In this document: piece by piece, positions 1 to 7,700 of the stretch
Numbering within the stretch: position 1 is the stretch's first letter
How the letters are laid out: each line of letters begins with the position of its first letter
DNA from: Saprospiraceae bacterium
Lineage (GTDB): Bacteria > Bacteroidota > Bacteroidia > Bacteroidales > JAIPBB01
Assembly: GCA_021739805.1 (NCBI GenBank)
Contig: JAIPBB010000248.1
Location: 1-8,103 of the forward strand
DNA length: 8,103 nucleotides
Direction of reading: 5' to 3'
The notes under the pieces: generated by a model
The model's input: only the letters and a program-made list of their open reading frames with translations
What the model was told of the DNA's origin: nothing
The model's database searches: none
Made by a program: the position numbers and the translations under genes

Positions 1-59
1 CACTGAAGTGACTATACTTCGTTTGTTTATCTTAACCACCAACTGAAGTTGGTGGTTAA
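1..59. repeat. REP-like pair of hairpins sharing an ACTGAAGT core
   Basis: Positions 32-43 (TTAACCACCAAC) and 48-59 (GTTGGTGGTTAA) form a perfect 12-bp inverted repeat around the 4-base loop TGAA. The same 8-base core, ACTGAAGT, occurs at 2-9 inside a shorter palindrome (CACT-GA-AGTG, 1-10), whose left side is cut by the window edge. Neither strand has a T-run after the 12-bp stem, so it is not a canonical intrinsic terminator. Two related hairpins about 40 bp apart in an intergenic region resemble REP/BIME elements or the hairpin ends recognised by IS200/IS605-type (Y1, RAYT) transposases. The hairpins are seen directly; the element class is inferred. Confidence 0.6.
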
Positions 60-142
60 TGAGATTAGTGTATGGAAGAAAATTATGCGATGCTGCCTAT
101 CCGATTAATTCCGGGGGGATGCCAGGTTTATAAAACATAAAC

Positions 143-170
143 TTGACATCTATCTACTCCAAAATAAATT
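143..170 (+). promoter_or_regulatory. candidate sigma70-type promoter of the secreted protein gene
   Basis: A perfect -35 box TTGACA (143-148) is followed after 16 bp by TAAATT (165-170), a 4/6 match to the -10 consensus. Transcription would start near 177, leaving a leader of about 45 bases before the preferred ATG at 223. The -35 is convincing and the -10 mediocre. Confidence 0.4.
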
Positions 171-222
171 CTGAACTTGAATTGTTTATATGGAATATCT
201 ATTAAAGATTGTGAGGCAGACT

Positions 223-1512
223 ATGAAAACTTGTGTTGTATTGATAATATTTGTGATTTTTTCTGTTCCCCTAATTGCTGTCCAGAACTTCACTGTAAAT
301 GATGCTGATGATATCGCAGTCAGTGGTTATCAGGAAAGAAGCTTCACCGCACCTGGCTATCCATTGATAACTGTTTCACGGCAATTGTTTCCCGGCTGGG
401 AATGGATTTCACTGAATGTTACTTTAGAAGATATGAGCCTTAATAATGTACTTGCCTCCCTGGAAGAAAGCGCTCAACACTGCAAAAGTCAAACACAAGC
501 GTCCTTGTTTTATGATGATCTTGGCTGGTATGGTTCCATGATTTCTATCAATAACTTTGAATTATATCAAATTTCCCTGATTGAACCTGCTATCTGGGAA
601 GTAACAGGTTTACCGGTAGACCCCCAATCCACTGTTTATCAGTTTTATCAGGGCTGGAACTTTATCTCATATTCGCCTCAAACTCCCGAAGAAATAAATT
701 ATGCTCTGGCAAACCTGGGAAATGACGGCAACACAATTCACAGTCAAACTGCTTTTGCTGACTATATTCCCGATGTGGGCTGGGTGGGAACCCTCAATAC
801 TCTGGAACCACTGGCGGGATACAAATTAGAAATCCAAAATGCTACTACTTTTACATTTCCCCTACCTTCTGACAACATTTTCACCGGCAGCGACCCTGAA
901 TGGATTCATGAATTTGATTATCGGGCTTATGAGTGTAATGGCACTATGGTACTTTCCACGGAAGACCATGTTCTCCCGGGTAAGATCTACGCCTTATGCA
1001 ATGGAGAAATCCGAGGCTGCAGTGAAACCTTGATCTTAGACGATGTACTCGGCAGAAACTTCTATGTGCTAATGGTCTATGGCAACCCGTCTTCAGAAGA
1101 AGAATATACCCTTTTCTATCAATATCCAGATACAAAAACGATGTATGAACTTGACTACAGCTTCATCTTCCAGCCTGGTATGAAAGCCGGAAATTTCCTC
1201 TTCCCCATCATTATCACCCTGCCTGAAGAAGAACACTACGAACTGCCGGAATTTAATCACGAACTCACAATATTCCCCAATCCCTTCAATCCGGAAACAA
1301 CTATAAACTTCAATTTAACTGTCCAGTCTAACATAAAACTGGATATCTATAACCTGAAAGGACAATTTGTAGAAACATTAGTAAATAGCACCCTGCCGGC
1401 AGGCACTCATACCTGCACCTGGAACCCGCAATCCACCAGCAGCGGCATCTACTTCCTGAAAGCTCAAATCAACGATCAACTTCAAATAAAGAAACTTACC
1501 CTGATAAAATAG
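223..1512 (+). CDS. secreted beta-rich protein with T9SS type A sorting domain
   Basis: Exported protein of 429 residues. I prefer the ATG at 223 over the in-frame ATG at 190: it has GAGG about 8 bases upstream and starts directly with a signal peptide (MKTCVVLIIFVIFSVPLIA, residues 1-19). The mature part contains two related modules opening with GWEWIS (58-63) and GWNFIS (144-149); each continues to a second GW motif (near 101 and 186, the latter GWVGTL) and a Tyr-rich strand, so it looks like an internal duplication. Residues ~227-335 resemble a domain of FCB surface proteins with a 'xAxxNGExRG' strand followed by 'VLMVYGNP'. The C-terminus (~346-429) is a T9SS type A sorting domain: FPNPFNPETTINF, then DIYNLKG, SGIYFLKA and a final basic strand. 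By family knowledge this domain directs passage through the T9SS outer-membrane translocon to the cell surface or medium. No catalytic motif is visible, so ligand and role are unknown. It converges on the R-M operon with a 38-bp gap. Confidence 0.85.
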   Translation: MKTCVVLIIFVIFSVPLIAVQNFTVNDADDIAVSGYQERSFTAPGYPLITVSRQLFPGWEWISLNVTLEDMSLNNVLASLEESAQHCKSQTQASLFYDDLGWYGSMISINNFELYQISLIEPAIWEVTGLPVDPQSTVYQFYQGWNFISYSPQTPEEINYALANLGNDGNTIHSQTAFADYIPDVGWVGTLNTLEPLAGYKLEIQNATTFTFPLPSDNIFTGSDPEWIHEFDYRAYECNGTMVLSTEDHVLPGKIYALCNGEIRGCSETLILDDVLGRNFYVLMVYGNPSSEEEYTLFYQYPDTKTMYELDYSFIFQPGMKAGNFLFPIIITLPEEEHYELPEFNHELTIFPNPFNPETTINFNLTVQSNIKLDIYNLKGQFVETLVNSTLPAGTHTCTWNPQSTSSGIYFLKAQINDQLQIKKLTLIK

Positions 1513-1550
1513 AAAAAGGATATTACAGATTTCTTTTCTGCTCTTCAACA

Positions 1551-2387
1551 CTAAAAGTCACACAGCATCTGCTCTGATTCCACATAATCCAAAGGATAAT
1601 TAGTTATAAACAGCTCTTTACCATTTTGATTTGAATTTTCACTCACATTTCTCATCCCATAAGTTAAATTCCACTCATATATATTGGCAAAGGAAAATAA
1701 TTCTTTTATATAAGCTGAATTGTCATAAGTTATCAGCCATTTATGTCCACAATCTCTGATAGTTTCCATAAATCTGATATGATCAAAACTCTTATGGAAA
1801 CAACCATTTTTTCCATATAATGCTGATTTCTCTGCCGAATAATATGGTGGGTCTAAAAAAAGTAGCACTTTATCCCCAGGCGGATTAACTACTTCTCTAT
1901 AATCAAAATTTGTAATTCTTACTCCTGATAACAATGTGGACATCTTCCGTACCCGATCAATGCTGGATTCAGTAAATCTCTTTTCAAATGCAGCATTGGA
2001 AAATCCCCCACTTTCAGTTGTCCCCGAAAAAGTTATGCGGTTAAATACAAAAAAAGCAGCAGCCTTCTTCAAGTTATCAAAACCTTTTATATTATCTATC
2101 AAGTAACGATGCAGCTTCTTTCCTTCATCAAATTCCCTTCGCCATTTCCACACCTGGCCTATTACGCCATCAATATCAGATTGACACTCATTCCAGAAAT
2201 GATACAAGTTCTGATAAATATCATTAATCCAATACGTTCTCTGGGGATAAAATTGCTTTAAATAAATAAACAATGACCCTCCGCCCACAAATGGCTCCCG
2301 ATATTCCCGAAATTCAGGCAGATAACTATTTATCTTTGTAACTGCCCGGCTCTTCCCTCCAGGATAACGCAATGGACTCTTTATCAT
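1551..2387 (-). CDS. D12-class (Dam/DpnM-like) DNA adenine N6-methyltransferase
   Basis: Predicted to transfer a methyl group from S-adenosylmethionine to N6 of adenine at the site recognised by this R-M system. The 278 residues match the usual family length and the motif order is alpha-class: motif X LRYPGGKSR at 6-14, SAM-binding motif I PFVGGGS at 32-38, an acidic ND at 55-56, the D12 signature NRITFSGT at 116-123, catalytic motif IV DPPYY at 179-183, and a closing GKELFITNY strand at 257-265. All expected catalytic residues are present. The ATG at 2387 lies 4 bp after the endonuclease stop; its ribosome site AAGGGG (2401-2396) sits 8 bases upstream within the end of that gene, so translation is probably coupled. 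It is last in the three-gene operon. Family is certain; target sequence cannot be read from the sequence. Confidence 0.92.
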   Translation of the reverse strand: MIKSPLRYPGGKSRAVTKINSYLPEFREYREPFVGGGSLFIYLKQFYPQRTYWINDIYQNLYHFWNECQSDIDGVIGQVWKWRREFDEGKKLHRYLIDNIKGFDNLKKAAAFFVFNRITFSGTTESGGFSNAAFEKRFTESSIDRVRKMSTLLSGVRITNFDYREVVNPPGDKVLLFLDPPYYSAEKSALYGKNGCFHKSFDHIRFMETIRDCGHKWLITYDNSAYIKELFSFANIYEWNLTYGMRNVSENSNQNGKELFITNYPLDYVESEQMLCDF

Positions 2388-2391
2388 TTAT

Positions 2392-3489
2392 TTAACCCCT
2401 TTCAATCCTCAGAACTATATTGTTCTCTCTACATTCCTGATAAATCAGCTCTGTTAATTTGATCAATCTATCATTAAATACATTATAACTCATAAAGTTA
2501 ACTAACTCTTCATCACTATTATCTGAAGTGACACTTCCTGTCAATTTTGACGATGTAAGCTTCAATACTGGTACTGACTTATAGACTTTGCTATCAACGC
2601 TAAGTTCTTCCAAATTACTATATAATATCATTTTAAGTAATCCATCTTTTATATCACTAATACTTGGTAATTTGGCATTTTTTGAATGTTTTGCCTCAAT
2701 AAGATAGATAAAATTATCTCTAATCTCGATTTCATCTGTGGTAAAATAATATAACCCACCCAAGTAGTTAGATATATTGATTTTTGCTTTGGTGAGTGTT
2801 GTCAATACTTCTTTTTGTTGAATTGTCTGATATTCCCGAGACTGGGCACCTTTGGCTTTTAGTCTGGATGTAAGCATAAAGTTGTTTGCACCTGCCAGTA
2901 TCTGGTCTTGAAACTTTTCAATTCCCTTCACATTATGAAAAGCTATATTGAGATTCTTTGATATCCGGTTATATGAATCCAATACGTTCACTATTAAACC
3001 TGGCAATGCTTGTTTTATCTCCTGCAGATTCCAGTGCAAAGGAGAGCTATGATAATTTGATATTTCAGAGATTTTGGCTTTTATATACTCATTATTCATT
3101 TTCTGATTTGTTATTTTATTTCCTTTGCTTCTATGCCTTTCAGCGTTTTCATAATAGCCTAAGATCACATAGACATCTAATAGACTCATGAGTGATATTG
3201 TGTCCCACTGGATAAAATCACGATCACCCTCGAGACCTTCATCTTTGATGATCGGTATCACTGTTATCTTACGGCTGCCATTAAGAGTATTATAAACTCT
3301 TTCGTATGGATATGACCTGGTGCGTTTGGGAGACACCCATTTTGAAATACTAACTGATACTCCATTATTTTTTATCATGCAGTATGATGGTATAGTATTA
3401 ATATCAAAATCTGTAAAAGAAAACTCCGCACAGTTATTAATAAGAAAAGGTTTATATGTAATTCCAGTTATTTTAGCTGTGATTATCAT
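2392..3489 (-). CDS. putative type II restriction endonuclease, PD-(D/E)XK fold
   Basis: Protein of 365 residues lying between two DNA methyltransferases, the expected place for the cognate endonuclease. The start is ATG at 3489, not the upstream in-frame ATG at 3513, because GAAGGAGT (3504-3497) lies 8 bases before it. Residues 250-269 hold the best nuclease signature: acidic DEIE at 252-255, a hydrophobic strand, then LIEAKHSK with E265 and K267 fitting the E-x-K half of PD-(D/E)XK. An upstream block, VIPIIKDEG followed by GDRDFIQWDT (about 77-96), is rich in acidic and aromatic residues and looks conserved, but I assign it no function. There is no helicase or ATPase motif, so a simple type II enzyme is more likely than type I or III. 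The frame overlaps the upstream methyltransferase by 17 bp. Context and motif agree; cleavage and specificity are inferred. Confidence 0.7.
   Translation of the reverse strand: MIITAKITGITYKPFLINNCAEFSFTDFDINTIPSYCMIKNNGVSVSISKWVSPKRTRSYPYERVYNTLNGSRKITVIPIIKDEGLEGDRDFIQWDTISLMSLLDVYVILGYYENAERHRSKGNKITNQKMNNEYIKAKISEISNYHSSPLHWNLQEIKQALPGLIVNVLDSYNRISKNLNIAFHNVKGIEKFQDQILAGANNFMLTSRLKAKGAQSREYQTIQQKEVLTTLTKAKINISNYLGGLYYFTTDEIEIRDNFIYLIEAKHSKNAKLPSISDIKDGLLKMILYSNLEELSVDSKVYKSVPVLKLTSSKLTGSVTSDNSDEELVNFMSYNVFNDRLIKLTELIYQECRENNIVLRIERG
2396..2401 (-). promoter_or_regulatory. ribosome-binding site of the D12 methyltransferase
   Basis: AAGGGG on the minus strand, 8 bases before the ATG at 2387 and immediately ahead of the endonuclease stop codon (2394-2392). 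Its position inside the end of the upstream gene suggests translational coupling. Confidence 0.65.
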
Positions 3490-4369
3490 ACAATTTACTC
3501 CTTCTTTCCTCAATATCTTTGATATATTCTAAAGTAACACATTTATACTTACCAGCTAATCGATAGTCAACTTCCAAATCAGCTTTATCCTCTTCACTCT
3601 CAAAACCTGCTTTTTTTCTGATAGTATCTTCTAAATCTTTGATTATCTCTATTCCGATTGAATTTCTCCCTAGGTTCCGAGCCACTTTCATTGTTGTTCC
3701 ACTTCCTAAAAAAGGATCTAATACCGTTTCTCCTACATAAGAAAATAGTTTGATTACCCGATAGGGCAATTCTTCTGGAAAGGAAGCAATACCCTTCTCT
3801 AAAGGTGATCCTGGCAGAACATTAGTTATCTCCCACAAGCTGCGAAACCATTTGTTTTCTTGAAACTCTCTCTTATCAATTTTTGACTTCTCTCTCGTTT
3901 CTTTATCAATAGATTTATAATCAAATTTACCCTTCTGAAAAATAATTAGGCTTTCCAGCAGGTTATCAGGATAGAAATACATTGGATATGGATTTTGCAG
4001 TAAAACTCCACTTCTCCGACTAATACGCATATAGCCATCTGGCTTCTTCCAGATAATCTTATCACGATAACGAAAACCACTTTGCTGCATTATGTGAATA
4101 GCATCTGCTACTATTGGATATTTTTGCCCATTTACCAGCATATCATCAATATTCAGCACAAAAATCCGACCATCATTGAGCACTCTGTACAATTCTTTTG
4201 CTACTTTTTGCAATACTCCCAAATATTGCCCATAACTGGTAAATAGATCATGATAATCAAAAGGAGCATTGAAATATGGAGGTGAAGTTACAATCAGATC
4301 AACTGAATTATCGAATATCTCACTCATATCCATACAGTTTCCAAATATAAGCCTATGCTTTGTACTCAA
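3473..4369 (-). CDS. beta-class DNA amino-methyltransferase (N4-cytosine or N6-adenine)
   Basis: SAM-dependent methyltransferase of 298 residues with the beta-class circular order: catalytic motif IV TSPPY at 28-32 comes first, then a variable recognition region (~105-190), then motif X FPEELPYRVIKLFS at 197-210 and SAM-binding motif I DPFLGSGTT at 218-226, with GIEI at 239-242. (T)SPPY is most typical of N4-cytosine enzymes such as M.PvuII, whereas adenine enzymes usually have DPPY, so N4-cytosine is the likelier product but N6-adenine is not excluded. The start is TTG at 4369; no ATG lies nearby in frame before LIFGNCMD, and a perfect AAGGAG (4382-4377) sits 7 bases upstream. As first gene of the operon it would be made before the endonuclease, protecting host DNA during establishment. 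It is structurally unrelated in class to the operon's second methyltransferase, suggesting strand-specific methylation of an asymmetric site. Confidence 0.9.
   Translation of the reverse strand: MSTKHRLIFGNCMDMSEIFDNSVDLIVTSPPYFNAPFDYHDLFTSYGQYLGVLQKVAKELYRVLNDGRIFVLNIDDMLVNGQKYPIVADAIHIMQQSGFRYRDKIIWKKPDGYMRISRRSGVLLQNPYPMYFYPDNLLESLIIFQKGKFDYKSIDKETREKSKIDKREFQENKWFRSLWEITNVLPGSPLEKGIASFPEELPYRVIKLFSYVGETVLDPFLGSGTTMKVARNLGRNSIGIEIIKDLEDTIRKKAGFESEEDKADLEVDYRLAGKYKCVTLEYIKDIEERRSKLYDNHS
3497..3504 (-). promoter_or_regulatory. ribosome-binding site that fixes the endonuclease start
   Basis: GAAGGAGT on the minus strand, 8 bases before the ATG at 3489. It lies inside the last codons of the methyltransferase, so it both rules out the longer start at 3513 and implies coupling of the two genes. 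Confidence 0.75.
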
Positions 4370-4376
4370 AATCTAT

Positions 4377-4382
4377 CTCCTT
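4377..4382 (-). promoter_or_regulatory. ribosome-binding site supporting a TTG start
   Basis: Perfect AAGGAG on the minus strand with a 7-base spacer to the TTG at 4369. It is the main support for calling a non-ATG start for the first methyltransferase gene. Confidence 0.75.
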
Positions 4383-4404
4383 GTGCACCTAATCCTAACT
4401 AAAT

Positions 4405-4432
4405 ATATTATCCAAGTATGCTCAGGAGTCAA
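4405..4432 (-). promoter_or_regulatory. sigma70-type promoter of the R-M operon
   Basis: On the minus strand TTGACT (4432-4427) and TAATAT (4410-4405) are separated by 16 bp, close to consensus in both boxes. Initiation would fall near 4398, giving a leader of about 30 bases that just contains the AAGGAG of the first methyltransferase. No gene for a small controller (C) protein is seen within this window next to it. Confidence 0.6.
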
Positions 4433-4734
4433 GCGATAATTAACAACCTTAAGTTTCTCTGACATATCAATCACTTTTAGAGTACATTAGCTGTAATCAG
4501 AGTCCGTGATAATGTGTGCTGTGTTAGCCACATGAAGCTTACTATATAGACCAGAATTACAAGCACCTTGTAAATTAATATCCTAAAAGTTATATTCACC
4601 ATTACAATCTCTGCTCACCAGGTACGGTTCGTAACATTATCACAGCTAATATACTTCAAAGGCTATTCTATACATCTATGTTCATTATTTTCATAAATCT
4701 GGTAGTAACTATCTGCCAACATTGCGAATAGTTG
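4433..4734. other. intergenic stretch without a recognisable gene
   Basis: About 300 bp between the R-M operon promoter and the end of the protease gene. I find no convincing coding frame, tRNA or rRNA. Its only notable structure is the interrupted inverted repeat at 4482-4654. No GC-rich hairpin with a T-run follows the protease stop codon, so no intrinsic terminator can be called. Confidence 0.6.
4482..4654. repeat. long interrupted inverted repeat, possible MITE-like element
   Basis: The right arm at 4634-4654 (ACATTATC then ACAGCTAATATAC) pairs with two blocks on the left: GTACATTAGCTGT (4482-4494, one mismatch) and GATAATGT (4508-4515). The left blocks are separated by 13 extra bases (4495-4507). 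That makes 20 of 21 matched positions across arms about 120 bp apart. It could be the ends of a small non-autonomous element with an insertion in one arm, or a structured RNA. No flanking target duplication was identified. Confidence 0.45.
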
Positions 4735-7700
4735 TTATATCTTTGTGATGAGTTTGCGGACATCCTGGATAAAATCCTTTTCACAACCAGGCATTCCAGA
4801 TAAAATTCCATCGATTTCCTTTTGCGATAGATCTTCCTTTTTCTCTAATTCCTCAGCCAGCCGCTTCACATATTCCCAATTAGCCTGAAGTATCTGCTTT
4901 GACCTCCCCAGACAAAGTTCCATTAGCTTAATGATAATTTGCTTTATCTCCGGTGATAATTGATCCGGATTTTGATCCATATCAAATAGACTGGTTTCTA
5001 TCACTGGGCTTATTCCATATCCCAGATCTACGCTAAACACTAACCACTTGCTTAATTGCGTTGCTATGTTCATATCCTGCTCTGATCCTATGTCCCAGTC
5101 TCCAAATTCAATTTTCTCCGCCTGACTGCCAGCTACTGAAATCAGTATATAGTTCACTATATCCTTACTTCGTATTGAACTGAATGTCTCTTTTTCATTA
5201 AAGCTGCTGAAAAGTGTTATTCCCATGGAATCCTTGCGATGTCCTATAGATAATCTGCTGATGAATTTACCAGGAAACAAGTAACGATGAGCTACAGCAT
5301 GACCCGCTTCGTGAATCGCTGTACTCTTTTTGGAAAAATCATCTAACTGATTGATCTTTTTGCCCAGCACGATCCGGTCTATAATTTTATCAAAATCATC
5401 GATATCCACTAACCTTTCCTGCTCTATTATAGAATACAGCTTTGTCTCTTCTAAGATTTCGACTATCTTGGCTGGAGAAAAATTTCCGTAAGTCCTGTTT
5501 TTTACATGCTCAACTACACTTTTGTATTCCGATATGCAATGCGAGGGCTTCAGGTGCATTTCTATCAGCTCTTCGCGCTCATCCGGTGTTAAACCTGTTA
5601 TCTCAAACTTCAATCCAAACCTTTTTGACCGCATTAATGCTTCATCCAAATCCTCTGGTCTGTTAGTAGCTCCTATCACTATCACATCACTATTATCTTC
5701 CACCCCATCTAATAGTACCAGCAAACTATTTGTGATACTCCTCGCATCATAACCAGTTCCACCATCATCACCCGTGAATTGACTACGCTTGCCAAAAGCG
5801 TCTAATTCATCTAAAAAGATCACCGAAGGGCTGTTTTGTTTAGCTTTCATAAATAATTCCCGCAAAAGCGATGCGCCCCAACCCGACCATTTCTGGGATG
5901 TTACTTCTGAGGCAGATAAAGAATAAAACGGCAACCCTATCTCACCCGCAAATGCTTGAGCAATCAATGTCTTCCCCGTTCCTGGTGCTCCTATTAGCAG
6001 CAGACGATTACTGATCTTTACTCCCTTGGCTTTGTATAAATCTACATCACGATAGTAGTTTATTATAATCTGAAAACGTCTCTTGATCTCTTTGCAGCCA
6101 ATTACATCCCGGAACCTGATTACCGGTCTTGGTACAAAATAACTGTCTTCCCATAATGCTAATCGGCTTTGATATTCCCCTATCACAATTGTCTCATTCT
6201 CCTCAACATACCGGACGCTAAAGCTTATCTTCTTTCTTTGTCTAATGAAATTTTCCTCGCACTCTGCCAGAAGCTTATCACTTATTAATTCTATTTTGTC
6301 TTCTTCCAGGATTTTTGATAACTCCGCAAATGCCGGTTCAAACACAAGCCTGCGACTGCCTGACCCGCTTTCATTTAAGATCAACAAATCCTCCAGCTTG
6401 TATATCACATCTCGCAGACTGTTCTTTAACTGATTTACCTTATATTCTCCTACCTTTAGAATCGCCAATATCACCAGCTTATCCAAATCAGCTTTAGTAT
6501 ATTCAAAATCCCATTGTGCCAATTTCTCCATTAATGAAGCAGCATACTGCCTGATCACTTCTATCTTCTTCCACTTGTCACCATAATCAAAATACATCAG
6601 ATTCTCACCTTGACTAGCTGCCAGAAGTATTTTGAATTTCTGAAATAAATAGTACATCCGCTCATACTGCTCAACTTTATAACTATCCTTATAAAAACTT
6701 AATATCTTGCTCTTGATCTGCTCTGATGTCATTCCTTTATCATAAACAATGTCAGAATTTAGCTCTAATAAATACACTATGATGTGCTTCCGAAAATAAA
6801 AATCATCAAACTGATTGCGATTTTCAGACGTCAAAGAAAATAAATTTTCTAAGGAGGATGAATCTCTATCCTCTTTCTTATAATAATAACCTGTCTCATA
6901 ATAGGTTAGCATCTTCTTTAATTCTGAATCCATCTCGTAGTTAGTGTCATTATAACGGATCAGGTTAAAGGATAATGGATACATCTTTTCATTACTAAAC
7001 CACTCTTCCACATTATCTGATATATCATCGATAAATCTGAATTTGTATTCCAGATATCCTGCCAGTTTGCGAAATACAGTTATCAGATTATTGTCTTTTG
7101 TTGAACACACCATTACGGGTAATGGTCGCTCATAACAGCCACTTAATTCCCCATCATATAGCTGCTTAAATAACATGTCCCTGAATTTCTGCAAACTCAC
7201 CTCATGGTAAGGAAACAATTCAATGGTTTTCTGGAAAGCAATATCTAACTTGCCTGCCAATGTCTCTATATCAAAAAACATCCCTTTCTTAAACCAGAAT
7301 GGCTTTTTGACCTCTTCGTACAGTTTTCCTAATAAATCTTCCAGACTGCTTATCCTGCCACCTAACTTAAAATCGTCTCTGTCTTCTTCTAAAAAATCAG
7401 ATAAAAAGTCTTCTTCTTCCAGTGATTCTGATAAGAGTTCAACATCAGCTTCCTCCTCCGCTTCCTCCTCCGCTTCCTCATCAAAAAAGTCTAATCCGGA
7501 TAAATCACTTTCAGATGTATCTTCTTCTGGTGAATCGCTATCAAACAAACTAAACAATTCTTCAGGCCAGGCTATTGCTTCGATTTCATCAGGAATCTCA
7601 AACTCTACTAATCCCGGTTCCTCCAGAAAACATGCTTCCTCTTCTAACTTCCGGGCAATTATTTCTCTCGTGTAGGGATAAGCTAATACTGCCTTTGCCA

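Noticed and set aside
72..174. Short frames upstream of the secreted protein (22 codons from 72; 21 codons ending at 174)
   Set aside because: Both are very short, overlap each other and the likely promoter, and lack ribosome sites.
190..222. Upstream in-frame ATG (190) for the secreted protein
   Set aside because: It would put 11 extra residues before a classic signal peptide and has no ribosome site; the ATG at 223 has GAGG.
1511..1539. Possible bidirectional terminator between the convergent genes
   Set aside because: AGAAAAAG and CTTTTCT can pair imperfectly, but the stem is nearly all A-T with a 14-base loop, too weak to call.
3490..3513. Upstream in-frame ATG (3513) for the endonuclease
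   Set aside because: The strong GAAGGAGT lies after this ATG and is correctly spaced for the ATG at 3489.
4707..4733. AACTAT/ATAGTT hairpin after the protease stop
   Set aside because: Six mostly A-T pairs with a 15-base loop and no T-run; not a credible intrinsic terminator.
5442..5752. Two overlapping plus-strand frames of 74-76 codons
   Set aside because: They are antisense to the conserved AAA+ region of the protease and show no independent coding signal.
7223..7675. 150-residue plus-strand open frame, rich in Ser and Lys
   Set aside because: It is antisense to the acidic tract of the protease; its composition follows from the reverse complement of Glu/Asp codons, and it has no supporting ribosome site or domain.
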